A stretch of 64,000 nucleotides of DNA, from positions 1-64,000 of the forward strand of contig NZ_BCVI01000053.1 in the NCBI RefSeq assembly GCF_001591665.1. The letters run 5' to 3'. Source of the stretch: Neobacillus soli NBRC 102451. GTDB taxonomy: Bacteria; Bacillota; Bacilli; Bacillales; Cytobacillaceae. Below are positions 34,170 through 42,938 of this stretch, piece after piece; position 1 is the first letter of the stretch, and each line of letters starts with the position of its first letter. Under the pieces are notes generated by a model. The model searched no databases and was not told the DNA's origin. It saw only the letters and a list, made by a program, of their open reading frames with translations. Made by a program: the position numbers and the translations under genes.

Positions 34170-36122
34170 GTGTCAACTATCAGAAGTTATTTTAGAATAA
34201 TCATGCTTGTTTCTTTCGCGGCTATGTTCACGTTTATTATTGCCCCGAAAGAATCTCACGCGGCAACGGTTACCTATTTAGATGAAATGGAACCTCTTCA
34301 ATACGAAGGTTCAATTTATAAAAACAAGTGGTATTGGGAATCGTTTGAGGACCTAAACGGCAAGATCATTGACCGCGGCATCGGATTTTCACGCGATTAT
34401 TATTACAAAACGTATGCTACCTACAACATTGATAACATGGGTTTTACGACGTTTGATACGCGAATTACCTTGGATAAAAAGAATTCAGTTGGGGATTATG
34501 GCAAAACTGCTGTTGGTATCTTTGCTGATGACCACCTGTTATATGAAAGTCAACTATCCGTTGGAAATGGAAGCCTCAATGTTCATTTAGATCTCCCAGC
34601 AAACACAAAAAACCTGAAGATTATCGCTAGACAATTGTCCGGTGCCAAGGGAGAGCACCTTGTTATCCTTGATAATGCACGGCTTTCAACAGGCGGTGTG
34701 GTTAAATCCTTAGGGGAAGAAGCGAGTTTAAATACGATTGGTGGAAATGTCATTTCAGGAGATTACTATTCCGGTCAATGGTATCAAGTACCCTTTCAAG
34801 ATATGACGGGAAAAATCGCAACCGAGGGTGTGGGCCTCTATCGGGGGGATGGCACAGCAAAAGTCCAATACAATATCGATCAAATGGGCTACAACATTTT
34901 TGAAACCAAGCTCTCACTTGATTCAAAATGGGCAGTAGGCGACTTTGGAAAAACGGCTGTCGCGATTTATGCCGATGACTACAAACTCTATGAAAAACAA
35001 ATGTCACCGAGCACACCCGTTCAATCGATTCGATTAAAAATACCGAAGGGTACAAAAAATCTTTTCTTAATAACCAAGCAAATCCGGGGTGCCCGCGGCG
35101 AGCAAAAAGTTATTTTTATCAATCCCGTCGTTAAGAAAACAACGGAAGCACAGCCAGTCGTGGTTAGAAACGCAGATACTAGTTCAGTCGGGGCAGTCGA
35201 GTCGCGAAACTACGCTGTTGGAGAGTGGTGGAGTTCACCGTTCCAATATGTAGATGGGAGCTTAGCGACAGCGGGCTTCGGATTGGATTATGATGAAGGA
35301 TATGCCACTTTTGATATTACCGGTATGAATTTCAATACGTTCACAGCAAGATTATCATTAGATTCCAAATGGGTTGTCGGCGACTATGGAAAAACTAACA
35401 TTTATTTCTACGCCAATAACCGCTTGATTCACTCGCAAAGCGTGACGAAAGCGACGGGAATCCAGCCGTTATCACTAAAGCTTCCAAATGGGACAACAAA
35501 TCTGAAAGTATTGATCAAGCAAAGTAGAGGCGCCTTAGGGTATCACGGCGTGGTTCTAGGTGACGCCCAATTCAAGTCTTATTCTTATACACCAAATTTA
35601 AGTGCATCTCAGCTAAAAGCAACCAACAACACGGGTAAAAGTGACGTTATCACCGTTACACGGGTTCTAAAAGGTGATACCATCAAAATTTACAACAGCG
35701 CTGGAAAACTATTAGCCGCTCCAAAAGCAGCGGGCTCAACCGTAACCGTCTACCTTCCACAAATCGGTCCAAAAAGCGGCACGCTTTATATTACGGCCCA
35801 AAGAGGGGCCTGGTTGGAAAGTGGCAAAACTGCTGTAAGCTTTGGCGGTGAAAAAACTTCAACATCCAAGTTGAAAAAGGTCACAATCAAAAACAACAAG
35901 AAAAAGTCGGACACGATCACCGTCAGCAATCTACAAAAATACGACACCGTGTACGTCTATAATACAAAAGGCAAAATCATTGCCAGCAAACAAGCCAGCA
36001 CATCAACAGCAACAATCTACATCAAGCAGCTCGGCAAGAAAAAAAGCTACGTCTACCTAGCAGTAAAAGGCTCAGGCATGACCACCAGCTCCAAAGTGAA
36101 ATTTAGCTTTAAAAGTGAATAA
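34170..36122 (+). CDS. Secreted protein with three NPCBM-like repeats and C-terminal beta repeats
   Basis: A 650-residue exported protein with a signal peptide (about 1-31, ending SHAAT). Three repeats of about 140 residues follow (near 35-175, 185-320 and 335-475); each contains GDYGKT or GDFGKT, a W-S-PFQ/WYWESF entry and a LPxxTKNLxxxxxQxxGAxG segment. This resembles NPCBM-type carbohydrate-binding domains, but the assignment is tentative. The C-terminus has two repeats of about 75 residues (SDVITVTRVLKGDTIKIYN, SDTITVSNLQKYDTVYVYN). A cell-surface binding role is inferred. The GTG start follows AAGGTGGGG. With the WG-repeat gene it forms a secreted-protein insertion between ywqA and ywqB. 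Confidence 0.78.
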   Translation: MSTIRSYFRIIMLVSFAAMFTFIIAPKESHAATVTYLDEMEPLQYEGSIYKNKWYWESFEDLNGKIIDRGIGFSRDYYYKTYATYNIDNMGFTTFDTRITLDKKNSVGDYGKTAVGIFADDHLLYESQLSVGNGSLNVHLDLPANTKNLKIIARQLSGAKGEHLVILDNARLSTGGVVKSLGEEASLNTIGGNVISGDYYSGQWYQVPFQDMTGKIATEGVGLYRGDGTAKVQYNIDQMGYNIFETKLSLDSKWAVGDFGKTAVAIYADDYKLYEKQMSPSTPVQSIRLKIPKGTKNLFLITKQIRGARGEQKVIFINPVVKKTTEAQPVVVRNADTSSVGAVESRNYAVGEWWSSPFQYVDGSLATAGFGLDYDEGYATFDITGMNFNTFTARLSLDSKWVVGDYGKTNIYFYANNRLIHSQSVTKATGIQPLSLKLPNGTTNLKVLIKQSRGALGYHGVVLGDAQFKSYSYTPNLSASQLKATNNTGKSDVITVTRVLKGDTIKIYNSAGKLLAAPKAAGSTVTVYLPQIGPKSGTLYITAQRGAWLESGKTAVSFGGEKTSTSKLKKVTIKNNKKKSDTITVSNLQKYDTVYVYNTKGKIIASKQASTSTATIYIKQLGKKKSYVYLAVKGSGMTTSSKVKFSFKSE

Positions 36123-36129
36123 TAGCCAG

Positions 36130-36156
36130 ACCCCTTCTGAGGCAGAGGGGGTTTTT
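36130..36156 (+). terminator. Terminator of the 34170 gene
   Basis: ACCCC-TTCTG pairs with CAGAGGGGGT, followed by TTTTT. Confidence 0.75.
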
Positions 36157-36245
36157 GCTTTTCTAAAAACAAGGTTGAGCTTGGTCTATCTTAAAATAGG
36201 CAACTGAAAAAGGGGGGGCGGCATCGTAGTCAAAAAATTGAAAGT

Positions 36246-36360
36246 GGACGGTAAACTGCCCAAAGTGGACAGTAAACCGTAAAAAGCAGACAGTAAATTC
36301 CCTGAAGTGGACAGTAAACCGTAAAGAGTGGACAGTAAATTCCCCAAAGCGGACAGTAAA
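36246..36360 (+). repeat. 21-bp-period array, core GGACAGTAAA (copy 3)
   Basis: Six units start at 36246, 36267, 36288, 36309, 36330 and 36351, every one 21 bases apart. The core is that of the arrays at 13.7 and 13.9 kb, although these loci are 22 kb apart and the spacers differ. Confidence 0.93.
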
Positions 36361-36379
36361 TGGCCAGGCATTCAAAAAA

Positions 36380-36485
36380 GGTAACTAAAAAGCGCCCCCC
36401 CGGCAATGAATCCGGTCCAATAGAGTGCCGGTTCTTCATAATAGGAAAGATAATGACCTGAGCCAGGAAAAACACCTGGCTTTTT
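36380..36485 (+). repeat. Array-associated hairpin element (second locus)
   Basis: The element ends ATGACCTGAGCCAGG, a seven-base loop, CCTGGCT and TTTTT (hairpin 36461-36481). It matches the element at 13800-13897 and again flanks a GGACAGTAAA array. The remainder to 36647 shows no gene. Confidence 0.6.
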
Positions 36486-36647
36486 AGTGGGGGTTGACCG
36501 AAGTTTGCAGGGAAAAAGCATAGAAAAAGGTACCAGCCCCCAACATACCATACACCTGGGGAACCCGTACCTCTTACCGTATCCAAAACACGACAATCAA
36601 CCATCATCAGGCAATCACCCACCAACGGGCAATCACCCACAAACCCA

Positions 36648-38279
36648 TCAACCCTCAATCAACTTACTCCGCCGGCACTCCTCATGAAACGCCCGCAGCC
36701 TCTTCGTCCGCTCCATCAGCGTTTCCATAAAGTACTCCCAATCGTCGACACGTTTCAGCTTCTTATACAAAGTCCTCAGCTTCTTCAAGTGCCTTACCGC
36801 CAAACGGTAGCTCGCCCGGTTTTTCTGGTCAATCTCGCGCTGGGCGGTCTGGTGGAGCATCGCTAGCAGCACCGCGGGCCGCTCCTTCTCAATCAGCTTC
36901 ATGCGGTCCTTCGGCAAATCGTAAAAGTCCATGCCCACCCACGCCTGGAGCTCGCCCCAACGCTCGTAGTGCCCGCGCTCAAACAACAAATATTCATAGT
37001 CCGCAAAACTATAGGGCAGCATCACGAGCAAGGCCCGCTCATACAAATCGACCCGATCCTTTTCCGCACAATACGGCGCCACGGCCCGCAGCGCATTCCG
37101 GACAAACGTCGCACAGCTATGATAGCTGCCCAACTGCTCCAAATACACCTTCACCTTATGCAAAAATAACTCAATCACCGCGCCAACCCGCTGCCAAGCC
37201 TTCAAGCCCGTCAAATAATCAATCCAATAGACCATATAGGGCGCAATCTCTTCAGCGCCAAACTGACCAACCAGCTTCAACGCCTCATCATCATTCCCGA
37301 GCAGAAAATTCAGATGAATTCCAGCTAACAGCAGCGGCGCAGGGCTCTCCCAATCCTGGAGTTCCTTCAAGCGCACCTGAACCCGCGACACCTCATCCTC
37401 ACGCCACGCCTTCTTTTTGAAAAAATGGACCCATAACAGCCGGTACAAGAAAACCCGTTCATAAACCAATCCCTTTGCACACGTCAGCACCTCAAACGTA
37501 TCCACCCGCAGCTGGTCGATAAACTCATCAAAGTCAAACGGCAGCGATTGGACGCCAATTTTTCCAGCAAGCTCTTCGGCATCATCCATCATATTATGGA
37601 ACAAATGGAGATAAGTGCGCTTCACCATGTCCGCCTCGTGACCGAGCTCCTCGCTTAGAGCGGCCAGCTTTCGAAAAGAAACAACAATCGCAATCAACTC
37701 ATACAGCAGGCGCCACTCCTGCTCAACCGGCGCACTCGCGTGGATGCGGCGCTCATAAATCCCAAACAACTCCTGAATCACATACGGGCTCGTCGACTTT
37801 TTCGAAGCAAGCAGCGTATCAAAACTCACCTCAAACGAATGGACCCAGCGGCTGTAATCCGGCTTCAACACTCCATTCGCCTTAATCAAATCCTTCGCCG
37901 TCTGCATCCCCCAGCCCGCCACCGCCTTCGACTCCCGAATCGGCTCACGCCACTCAGCAACCCAGTCCGCAACACTGCCCATCCGTGAAAAAGCACTGAA
38001 AAACACAGCCATCTGGTGCCGGCACCAGCCCTCCTGCGGGCACGAGCACGCGCTCATCCCCAGAAAATGTAGATCAAGCCTCACCTTCACCGGCGTCACA
38101 TCCTGCACCACCGCCGTAACCTCATCGTCCCTCATATATAACTGCGTCACCAGCCCCTGCCGGTACAGCATCATCCCTTTTTGGACAAGGTTCGCATCCT
38201 CAGCATCCACTGGGTTCAGCAGCTCCCGCACCCCATCCGAAAAGGCAGCTAGTAATTGATTTGCAGGTGTCGACTCCAA
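36648..38279 (-). CDS. ywqB: SWIM zinc-finger protein YwqB
   Basis: A 543-residue protein. The SWIM zinc finger is CSC-x5-CRH at Cys78, Cys80, Cys86 and His88. The rest is predicted all-helical, with TPR-like character and no catalytic motif. SWIM proteins of this kind pair with SNF2 helicases, here ywqA, from which it is separated by two secreted-protein genes. The TTG start (38279) follows a GGGGGG ribosome site. GC content is high compared with its surroundings. Confidence 0.85.
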   Translation of the reverse strand: MESTPANQLLAAFSDGVRELLNPVDAEDANLVQKGMMLYRQGLVTQLYMRDDEVTAVVQDVTPVKVRLDLHFLGMSACSCPQEGWCRHQMAVFFSAFSRMGSVADWVAEWREPIRESKAVAGWGMQTAKDLIKANGVLKPDYSRWVHSFEVSFDTLLASKKSTSPYVIQELFGIYERRIHASAPVEQEWRLLYELIAIVVSFRKLAALSEELGHEADMVKRTYLHLFHNMMDDAEELAGKIGVQSLPFDFDEFIDQLRVDTFEVLTCAKGLVYERVFLYRLLWVHFFKKKAWREDEVSRVQVRLKELQDWESPAPLLLAGIHLNFLLGNDDEALKLVGQFGAEEIAPYMVYWIDYLTGLKAWQRVGAVIELFLHKVKVYLEQLGSYHSCATFVRNALRAVAPYCAEKDRVDLYERALLVMLPYSFADYEYLLFERGHYERWGELQAWVGMDFYDLPKDRMKLIEKERPAVLLAMLHQTAQREIDQKNRASYRLAVRHLKKLRTLYKKLKRVDDWEYFMETLMERTKRLRAFHEECRRSKLIEG

Positions 38280-38417
38280 GGCCCACGCCCCCCTTTAAAA
38301 AAATCCATATTCCATTATTATACCCAAAAAAGCACGCAAAGAGGAGAAAGAAGGAAGATTCCACTCCAATGGAGAATAGTATTTTAAAATAAACATGCAA
38401 AAGGGGCCGGGTCAGAA

Positions 38418-38783
38418 GTGGATTTCAAAAGATTACTGTTGTTTTTCATCCCGTGGTTACTATACTTTTTCCTCTCTGAATACATTCTTAGGAAAAAATT
38501 ACACATCAAAAAGCAGAATCGCTGGATCTATCGTAGTGTCAACAACACACACAAAATGGCTGAAATCGGCCTAATCATTGTTTTTATCCTTACCAACAGC
38601 ATTCTGGGATGGTTCTTTCCCAGCACCTTCAAATATGGGCTGTTCATCTTTCTCTGCGCCTTATACGCCATCCGCTCGTTTATGGAATGGAAGTACGACC
38701 GGCCGACCAGGGAATACATCATCACCTTCTGGAGCTTTTGCGGAATGTGCGTCTTTACAGTAAGTACATTTATTTTTTTGTGA
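38418..38783 (+). CDS. DUF4181-family membrane protein
   Basis: A 121-residue protein with four predicted membrane helices (about 5-22, 46-66, 70-88, 100-121) and a conserved basic loop (RKKLHIKKQNRWIYRSVNNTHK). It resembles the DUF4181 family of Bacillus membrane proteins, function unknown. The GTG start at 38418 has only GGGGCCGG upstream as a ribosome site. It diverges from ywqB. Confidence 0.68.
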   Translation: MDFKRLLLFFIPWLLYFFLSEYILRKKLHIKKQNRWIYRSVNNTHKMAEIGLIIVFILTNSILGWFFPSTFKYGLFIFLCALYAIRSFMEWKYDRPTREYIITFWSFCGMCVFTVSTFIFL

Positions 38784-38834
38784 GGGCAGCTGAATTCAGC
38801 TTGGAAACATCAAATTTGGGGCGGCCCTTTTTCG

Positions 38835-38910
38835 ATTTGCCGATTAACTATCAAAATTTGATAAACTCGGTAAATTCGCCGATAAACCCTCAGAATTCGC
38901 CGATAAAATA
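38835..38910 (+). repeat. 21-bp-period array, core ATTCGCCGATAAA
   Basis: Units start at 38835, 38856, 38874 and 38895. The spacing is 21 except where one unit lacks three bases (CCG), which gives 18. The core is related to but distinct from that of the next array. Confidence 0.78.
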
Positions 38911-38959
38911 AATCCCAAGCTGAAATCATCGAAAAAAGAGGCGCGAACCCCGTTTCCAG

Positions 38960-39158
38960 CGGTAAAATGCACGGTCCCAAATTCGATTCGCAAATAAACG
39001 GCCTCAATTCGCAAATAAACACCGCCGATTCGCAAATAAACGGCCCCGATTCGCAAATAACCGCCCAAAATTCGCAAATAAAACGCCAGATTCACCCAGC
39101 CCCCACTCAACTAAAAAAACATCGGCCGAAAAAATCCGATGTTTACTTCTCCTTCTAA
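38960..39158 (+). repeat. 21-bp-period array ATTCGCAAATAAA and left flank repeat of the Rpn gene
   Basis: ATTCGCAAATAA starts at 38986, 39007, 39028, 39049 and 39070, all 21 bases apart. The array plus the following GATTCACCCA and a CATCGG/CCGATG hairpin up to TACTTCTCCTTCT is repeated at 40431-40605, on the other side of the Rpn-family gene, in direct orientation. Confidence 0.9.
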
Positions 39159-39324
39159 TAAAAACAATACGCTGGGGGCAAGGAACCTTCTTTCTAGAGG
39201 ACAGGCACTTTGGAAATTATTTAAATCATAGCAAAATTTGCTCATAATTTCTCTTTTTAATATAATATTATTAGATACACAACCTTGGTTAATCCACTTA
39301 ATCAATTAAGAAAGGTGTGTTAAA

Positions 39325-40367
39325 ATGTCCTCAGCTATCTTAGTCCGTGAAGACCCCAGAAAGTATATCCATCACGATCAATTATTCAAGCAGTTACTCC
39401 ACACATTTTTTGCGGAATTTTTAGAAGTGTTCTTTCCAGAAGTTCATCACCACATTGATTTTTCATCCATCAAACCGTTATCGGAAGAAATGTTTACTGA
39501 TCTTATTGAAGGAGAGAGTAGAAGAGCCGACATAGTAATTGAAGCAAAATTGAAAGGAAACGATTCGCTTATTATCATCCATGTTGAGCCGCAAAGCTCC
39601 GGGCAATCAGGTTTCAACGAAAGAATGTATCATTATTTTAGTCTGCTTTAAATAAATATCGAAAGCCAATCATACCCATCGCGATTTTTAGCTATGGTGA
39701 AAATCGGTACGAACGCAATGATTTTACAATTAATTTCCCATTCTTTCATGTGTTATCCTTTCATTTTCTGATGCTTGAATTACGAAAGATGAATTGGCGG
39801 CACTATATCCATTCGAATAATCCTATAGCTGCTGCGTTTTTAAGTAAGATGGGCTATACCGAAAGAGAACGAGTTCAGGTGAAAAAGGAATTTTTGCGGA
39901 TGCTGGTTAAAATGAAAATCAACCCGGCCAAAATGGAGCTTATAAATGGTTTCTTTGAGACATATTTATCCTTAAATGAAAGTGAGGAGAAAGAACTAAT
40001 GGAAGAAATTAAGCAATTAGACCGCGACGAATCGGAACAAATCCTTAAATTGCCTAATTCATGGAGAGAGAAAGGGATTTTGGAAGGAATACAAAAGGGA
40101 ATCCAGGAAGGAAGGAAAGAAGGGATACAAAAGGGAATCCAGGAGGGAAGGAAAGAAGGGATACAAAAGGGAATCCAAGAAGGATTGAAAGAAGGAATAC
40201 AAAAGGGAATTCAAGAAGGATTGAAAAAAGGACAACAAAAAGGTGAACTTGAAGCTCAAAGAAAAATTGCACTCAATCTGTTAAAAGAAGGATTACCTCT
40301 TGAATTAATCGCAAGAGCAACAAATTTAGATTATGCTGAAATTGAAAAAGTAAGGAAGCTGTTATAA
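39325..40367 (+). pseudogene. Frameshifted Rpn-family (PD-(D/E)XK) recombination-promoting nuclease
   Basis: Reading frame 1 (39325-39651) encodes 108 residues of an Rpn/transposase_31-type protein (HDQLFKQLLHTFFAEFLEVFFP, RADIVIEAKLKG, IIIHVEPQSS), then stops at TAA 39649-39651. The continuation NKYRKPIIPIAIFSYG is present from 39651 in the next frame and runs to 40367. A single lost base around 39649 (TATAAT to TAAAT) explains the break. The nuclease motif (D, E-K, V-E) is in the first part. The C-terminal part has EGIQKG/EGRKEG repeats typical of this family. It may be a pseudogene or expressed as two parts. Confidence 0.85.
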
Positions 40368-40379
40368 TAAAAAAAATCG

Positions 40380-40426
40380 GCGCCTGACCCCCGCTGCGTT
40401 AAAGCTTTAATACGCTGGGGGTAGGC
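40380..40426. repeat. Degraded GGGGTCAGACCCC-family repeat
   Basis: GCCTGACCCCC, GCTGCGTTAAAG and TACGCTGGGGGT recall the 8114-8183 element (same order of palindrome, GCGTTA middle and GCTGGGGG), with mutations in both arms. Confidence 0.6.
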
Positions 40427-40430
40427 ATCT

Positions 40431-40605
40431 TCGTTTCCGGTCCCAAAGTCAATTCGCAAATAAACACCGCCGATTCGCAAATAAACGGCCACAATTCGCA
40501 AATAACCGCCCAAAATTCGCAAATAAAACGCCCGGATTCACCCACCCGCCACCCAACAAAAAAACACCGGCCAAAAAACCCGATGTCTACTTCTCCTTCT
40601 TATAA
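40431..40605 (+). repeat. 21-bp-period array ATTCGCAAATAAA and right flank repeat of the Rpn gene
   Basis: Units start at 40452, 40473, 40494 and 40515, all 21 bases apart. Spacers (CACCGCCG, CGGCC, CCGCCCAAA) equal those of the 39 kb copy. The repeat runs on into the hairpin and the last codons of the 40587-40814 gene, so the left copy at 39158 carries a copy of that gene's tail. Confidence 0.9.
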
Positions 40606-40814
40606 AAACGGTCCCCTGTATCCGGATTATAATACACCCGAGTCTTCTCGCCCGTCACCGGATCAAGACTCACCTCATCCGTCGACACAAACCCCTTAGG
40701 AACCACCGTACCATGATTGCGATTCAACCGCTTGTCATAAATAAAGTACCCAAGCAAAATACAAACAATCACAACAATCGCTTCCACAACATATAAACCA
40801 ATTACCCAAACCAC
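40587..40814 (-). CDS. Small membrane protein coupled to the YbjQ-like gene
   Basis: A 75-residue protein with one membrane helix (about 4-24) and a cytoplasmic tail (DPVTGEKTRVYYNPDTGDRFYKKEK). Not recognised by name. The GTG start shares one base with the stop of the upstream YbjQ-like gene (TAGTG) and is preceded by GGAGAAG, so the two are co-translated. The last codons lie within the repeat that flanks the Rpn gene. Confidence 0.7.
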   Translation of the reverse strand: MVWVIGLYVVEAIVVIVCILLGYFIYDKRLNRNHGTVVPKGFVSTDEVSLDPVTGEKTRVYYNPDTGDRFYKKEK

Positions 40815-41149
40815 TACAACTTCTCCACCACAACAGCCGTTCCATAAGCCACAATCTCACTCATATTCTTACCAATCTCACCCGAATCATAGCGCATCAT
40901 CACAATCGCATTCGCACCCATCTGATTCGCATTCTTAATCATCCGATCCAGCGCCTCTTTCCGCGAATCCTCAAGCATCGCCGTATACTGCTTAATCTCA
41001 CCGCCCACTAAACCCTTCAAACTCGCCATAATATCCCCGCCGAGCCCCCGGCTCCTCACAATCAGCCCAAACACAGCACCCTTAACCTCAACCACCTTGT
41101 AACCCTCAATATTCTCCGTCGTCACCGTCAACACATCAAACACCTCCAT
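40814..41149 (-). CDS. YbjQ/UPF0145-family heavy-metal-binding domain protein
   Basis: A 111-residue protein of the YbjQ (UPF0145) family. It has the typical VTTENIEGYKVVEVKGAVFG start, a SRGLGGDIMASLKGLVGGE middle, and GANAIVMMRYDS. Members form pentamers; the physiological role is not settled. GGAGG precedes the ATG by nine bases. It is the first gene of a two-gene operon with 40587-40814. Confidence 0.88.
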   Translation of the reverse strand: MEVFDVLTVTTENIEGYKVVEVKGAVFGLIVRSRGLGGDIMASLKGLVGGEIKQYTAMLEDSRKEALDRMIKNANQMGANAIVMMRYDSGEIGKNMSEIVAYGTAVVVEKL

Positions 41150-41429
41150 ATGTATATACCTCCATTATAAACAAAAACAATCCCAATCACGAAAAACTTC
41201 CAACAAAAAACCATCTTTCTAAAAATGAACTCATTTCACGTTTTTACTACCTATGATCCAATTAAGAATAGTGCCAATCTCTAGAATGAATCCCAGAACC
41301 ACCGTCCAAAATTCCGGCTTCATAGGAAAGCAGGGATTCCTCCCTTATAAGCTAATTCCATTTACCAACTTAATTAGCAGTGATATATTAATATAGTTAA
41401 TAATTGTATTCATAGGGGGGCCTTTTTAA

Positions 41430-41780
41430 ATGGCATGGTATTTAAAAGTGTTTAAGAATTACGCGGTATTTGAGGGAAGAGCAAGACGGAAGGAATATTG
41501 GATGTTTTATCTATTCAATGCCATCGCTCCGATTATCCTGCTACTTTTGGCAACAGCCTCAGACTCATTGGCCATATTGTTGATCATCTACCTTTTAGGA
41601 ACGCTAATACCGTCATTAGCAGTACTCGTTCGCAGAATGCACGATATTGGAAAAAGCGGCTGGTGGATCCTAATAAACTTCGTTCCATTTGTCGGCGGCA
41701 TCATTCTACTAATTATCACATGCACAGACAGCCAAGAAGGAGCCAATCAATACGGACCAAATCCGAAAACATTAGCCTAA
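41430..41780 (+). CDS. DUF805 membrane protein
   Basis: A 116-residue inner-membrane protein of the DUF805 (YhaH/YiiR) family, with WYLKVFKNYAVFEGRARRKEYWMFYLFN at the start, two or three membrane helices, and the conserved RRMHDIGKSGWWILI motif. The function is unknown. AGGGGGG precedes the ATG. A GGGGCAG/CTGCCCC hairpin (41797-41823) lies just downstream but has no T run in this direction. Confidence 0.88.
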   Translation: MAWYLKVFKNYAVFEGRARRKEYWMFYLFNAIAPIILLLLATASDSLAILLIIYLLGTLIPSLAVLVRRMHDIGKSGWWILINFVPFVGGIILLIITCTDSQEGANQYGPNPKTLA

Positions 41781-41843
41781 AAAAGAACAATCCGCAGGGG
41801 CAGTATTCCATAATTGCTGCCCCACAAAAAAAGCCAGCCCGCG

Positions 41844-41981
41844 TTAAGCGGTCGGCTTGGTGTTCCTATGATCTGTTTCCGATAGAGTTGAAAAATACTC
41901 AAACAATTCGGTAAGATACCCGTTCAGCTCAAAACCTTCCTGATTAGCAAACTCAGACAATAACAAGTTATTCTTTTTCAT
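41844..41981 (-). CDS. 45-residue hypothetical protein
   Basis: A short gene on the minus strand encoding MKKNNLLLSEFANQEGFELN and 25 more residues, ending in TKPTA. AGAAGGAG precedes the ATG by about eight bases. The stop lies in the loop of a GC-rich hairpin (41831-41858) followed by seven T on the minus strand, so it has its own terminator. Acidic and helical (ELNGYLTELFEYFSTLSE). Not recognised. A good ribosome site plus terminator make it more than a chance frame. Confidence 0.6.
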   Translation of the reverse strand: MKKNNLLLSEFANQEGFELNGYLTELFEYFSTLSETDHRNTKPTA

Positions 41982-42131
41982 TCAACCCATCTCCTTCTAT
42001 TATGTAGTTACTACTATTATTCCCAAACTATGACTCTTTTATTCCTCCCAAATCATTAAATTTGAAATTGTTTGATAATTGGGGGCCGAATCTCAATAAG
42101 AGCACAAGGGATTTGCCCTTCACAACCTGTT

Positions 42132-42144
42132 GGTGCCTGACACC
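42132..42144. repeat. Single GGTGCCTGACACC copy
   Basis: An exact 13-mer downstream of the 42190-42540 gene. Confidence 0.8.
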
Positions 42145-42189
42145 AAGTTATCGAAAAAGACCAAAATAAAAGACCAAATAAATTGGCCT

Positions 42190-42540
42190 CTATTGGATGA
42201 AGGATGTTTCATTCTTTTGCAGCCATAGATCAACCGCAGCCTTAGAAAAATAAACGACATTCCCAATCTGTATATAAGGAATAGGGCTTTCGAACATGGA
42301 ACCGTCCGTAGTTACTGGACTCAATATTCTTACTTCCTCCACGCTTATTCCTAAATAAGCAGCCAACTCATCCTGGTTTAATAACAGCGGCTTCTCTACC
42401 TTTTCGTTTGCGGCAGTTAAACGCGAAAGCTCTTTAACATTTGCCGCATTTTCACTAATTCCCCTTGCAATCAACCAACTGCCAATCACAAAACACAAGC
42501 CCAAGCAAACAATCGATAAGGCAATAAAATGGTTTTTCAT
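42190..42540 (-). CDS. Membrane-anchored excisionase-type helix-turn-helix protein
   Basis: A 116-residue protein. One N-terminal membrane helix (about 6-27) is followed by a linker and a domain like the MerR/excisionase HTH_17 fold (LLLNQDELAAYLGISVEEVRIL, then IPYIQIGNVVYFSKAAVDLWLQ). This domain normally binds DNA, but tethering to the membrane is unusual. The function is unknown. GGGGGAGAG precedes the ATG. Confidence 0.72.
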   Translation of the reverse strand: MKNHFIALSIVCLGLCFVIGSWLIARGISENAANVKELSRLTAANEKVEKPLLLNQDELAAYLGISVEEVRILSPVTTDGSMFESPIPYIQIGNVVYFSKAAVDLWLQKNETSFIQ

Positions 42541-42762
42541 CTGACTCTCCCCCCCTGATGTTAATTATATCCTTGTGGGGGAATTTCCGGCAATCGGCTT
42601 TAAGGCAATTATTCAAATAGTCTGTATTTCCGTTGCGACATCGAGCTCTTTTTCTAAAAAAGCTCATTATCTTTCCCATTTATGAAGAAGCGGACATTAT
42701 TGGACATGATTAACCGCCTAGAGCCCACCTTTTAATTACCCTTTAGGAAACCCCAATCATTT

Positions 42763-42880
42763 ATCGACCACTTTGAACAGTATATCGACCGATTCCTAGG
42801 ATATATCAACAGATTTGAACATTTTATCAACCGTTTTCCAGGATATATCGACTGTTTTTTATATCTTATCAACCACTACC
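42763..42880 (+). repeat. 21-bp-period array, core ATATCGACC/ATCAACC
   Basis: Six units of ATCGACC or ATCAACC start at 42763, 42784, 42805, 42826, 42847 and 42868, all exactly 21 bases apart. The spacers vary. No gene is seen between 42541 and 42938. Confidence 0.92.
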
Positions 42881-42938
42881 CTATTTCACCCTCAATCCCT
42901 AGTTAACCACCTCACTAAAAAGCTAAAAAGCCAGGGGG

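Noticed and set aside
36163..36375. Leftward frame with repeated FTVHF motif
   Set aside because: Reverse reading of the 36.2-kb 21-bp array.
40061..40272. Low-complexity frames on both strands in the Rpn gene
   Set aside because: They are shadows of the EGIQKG repeat region in the C-terminal part of the Rpn gene.
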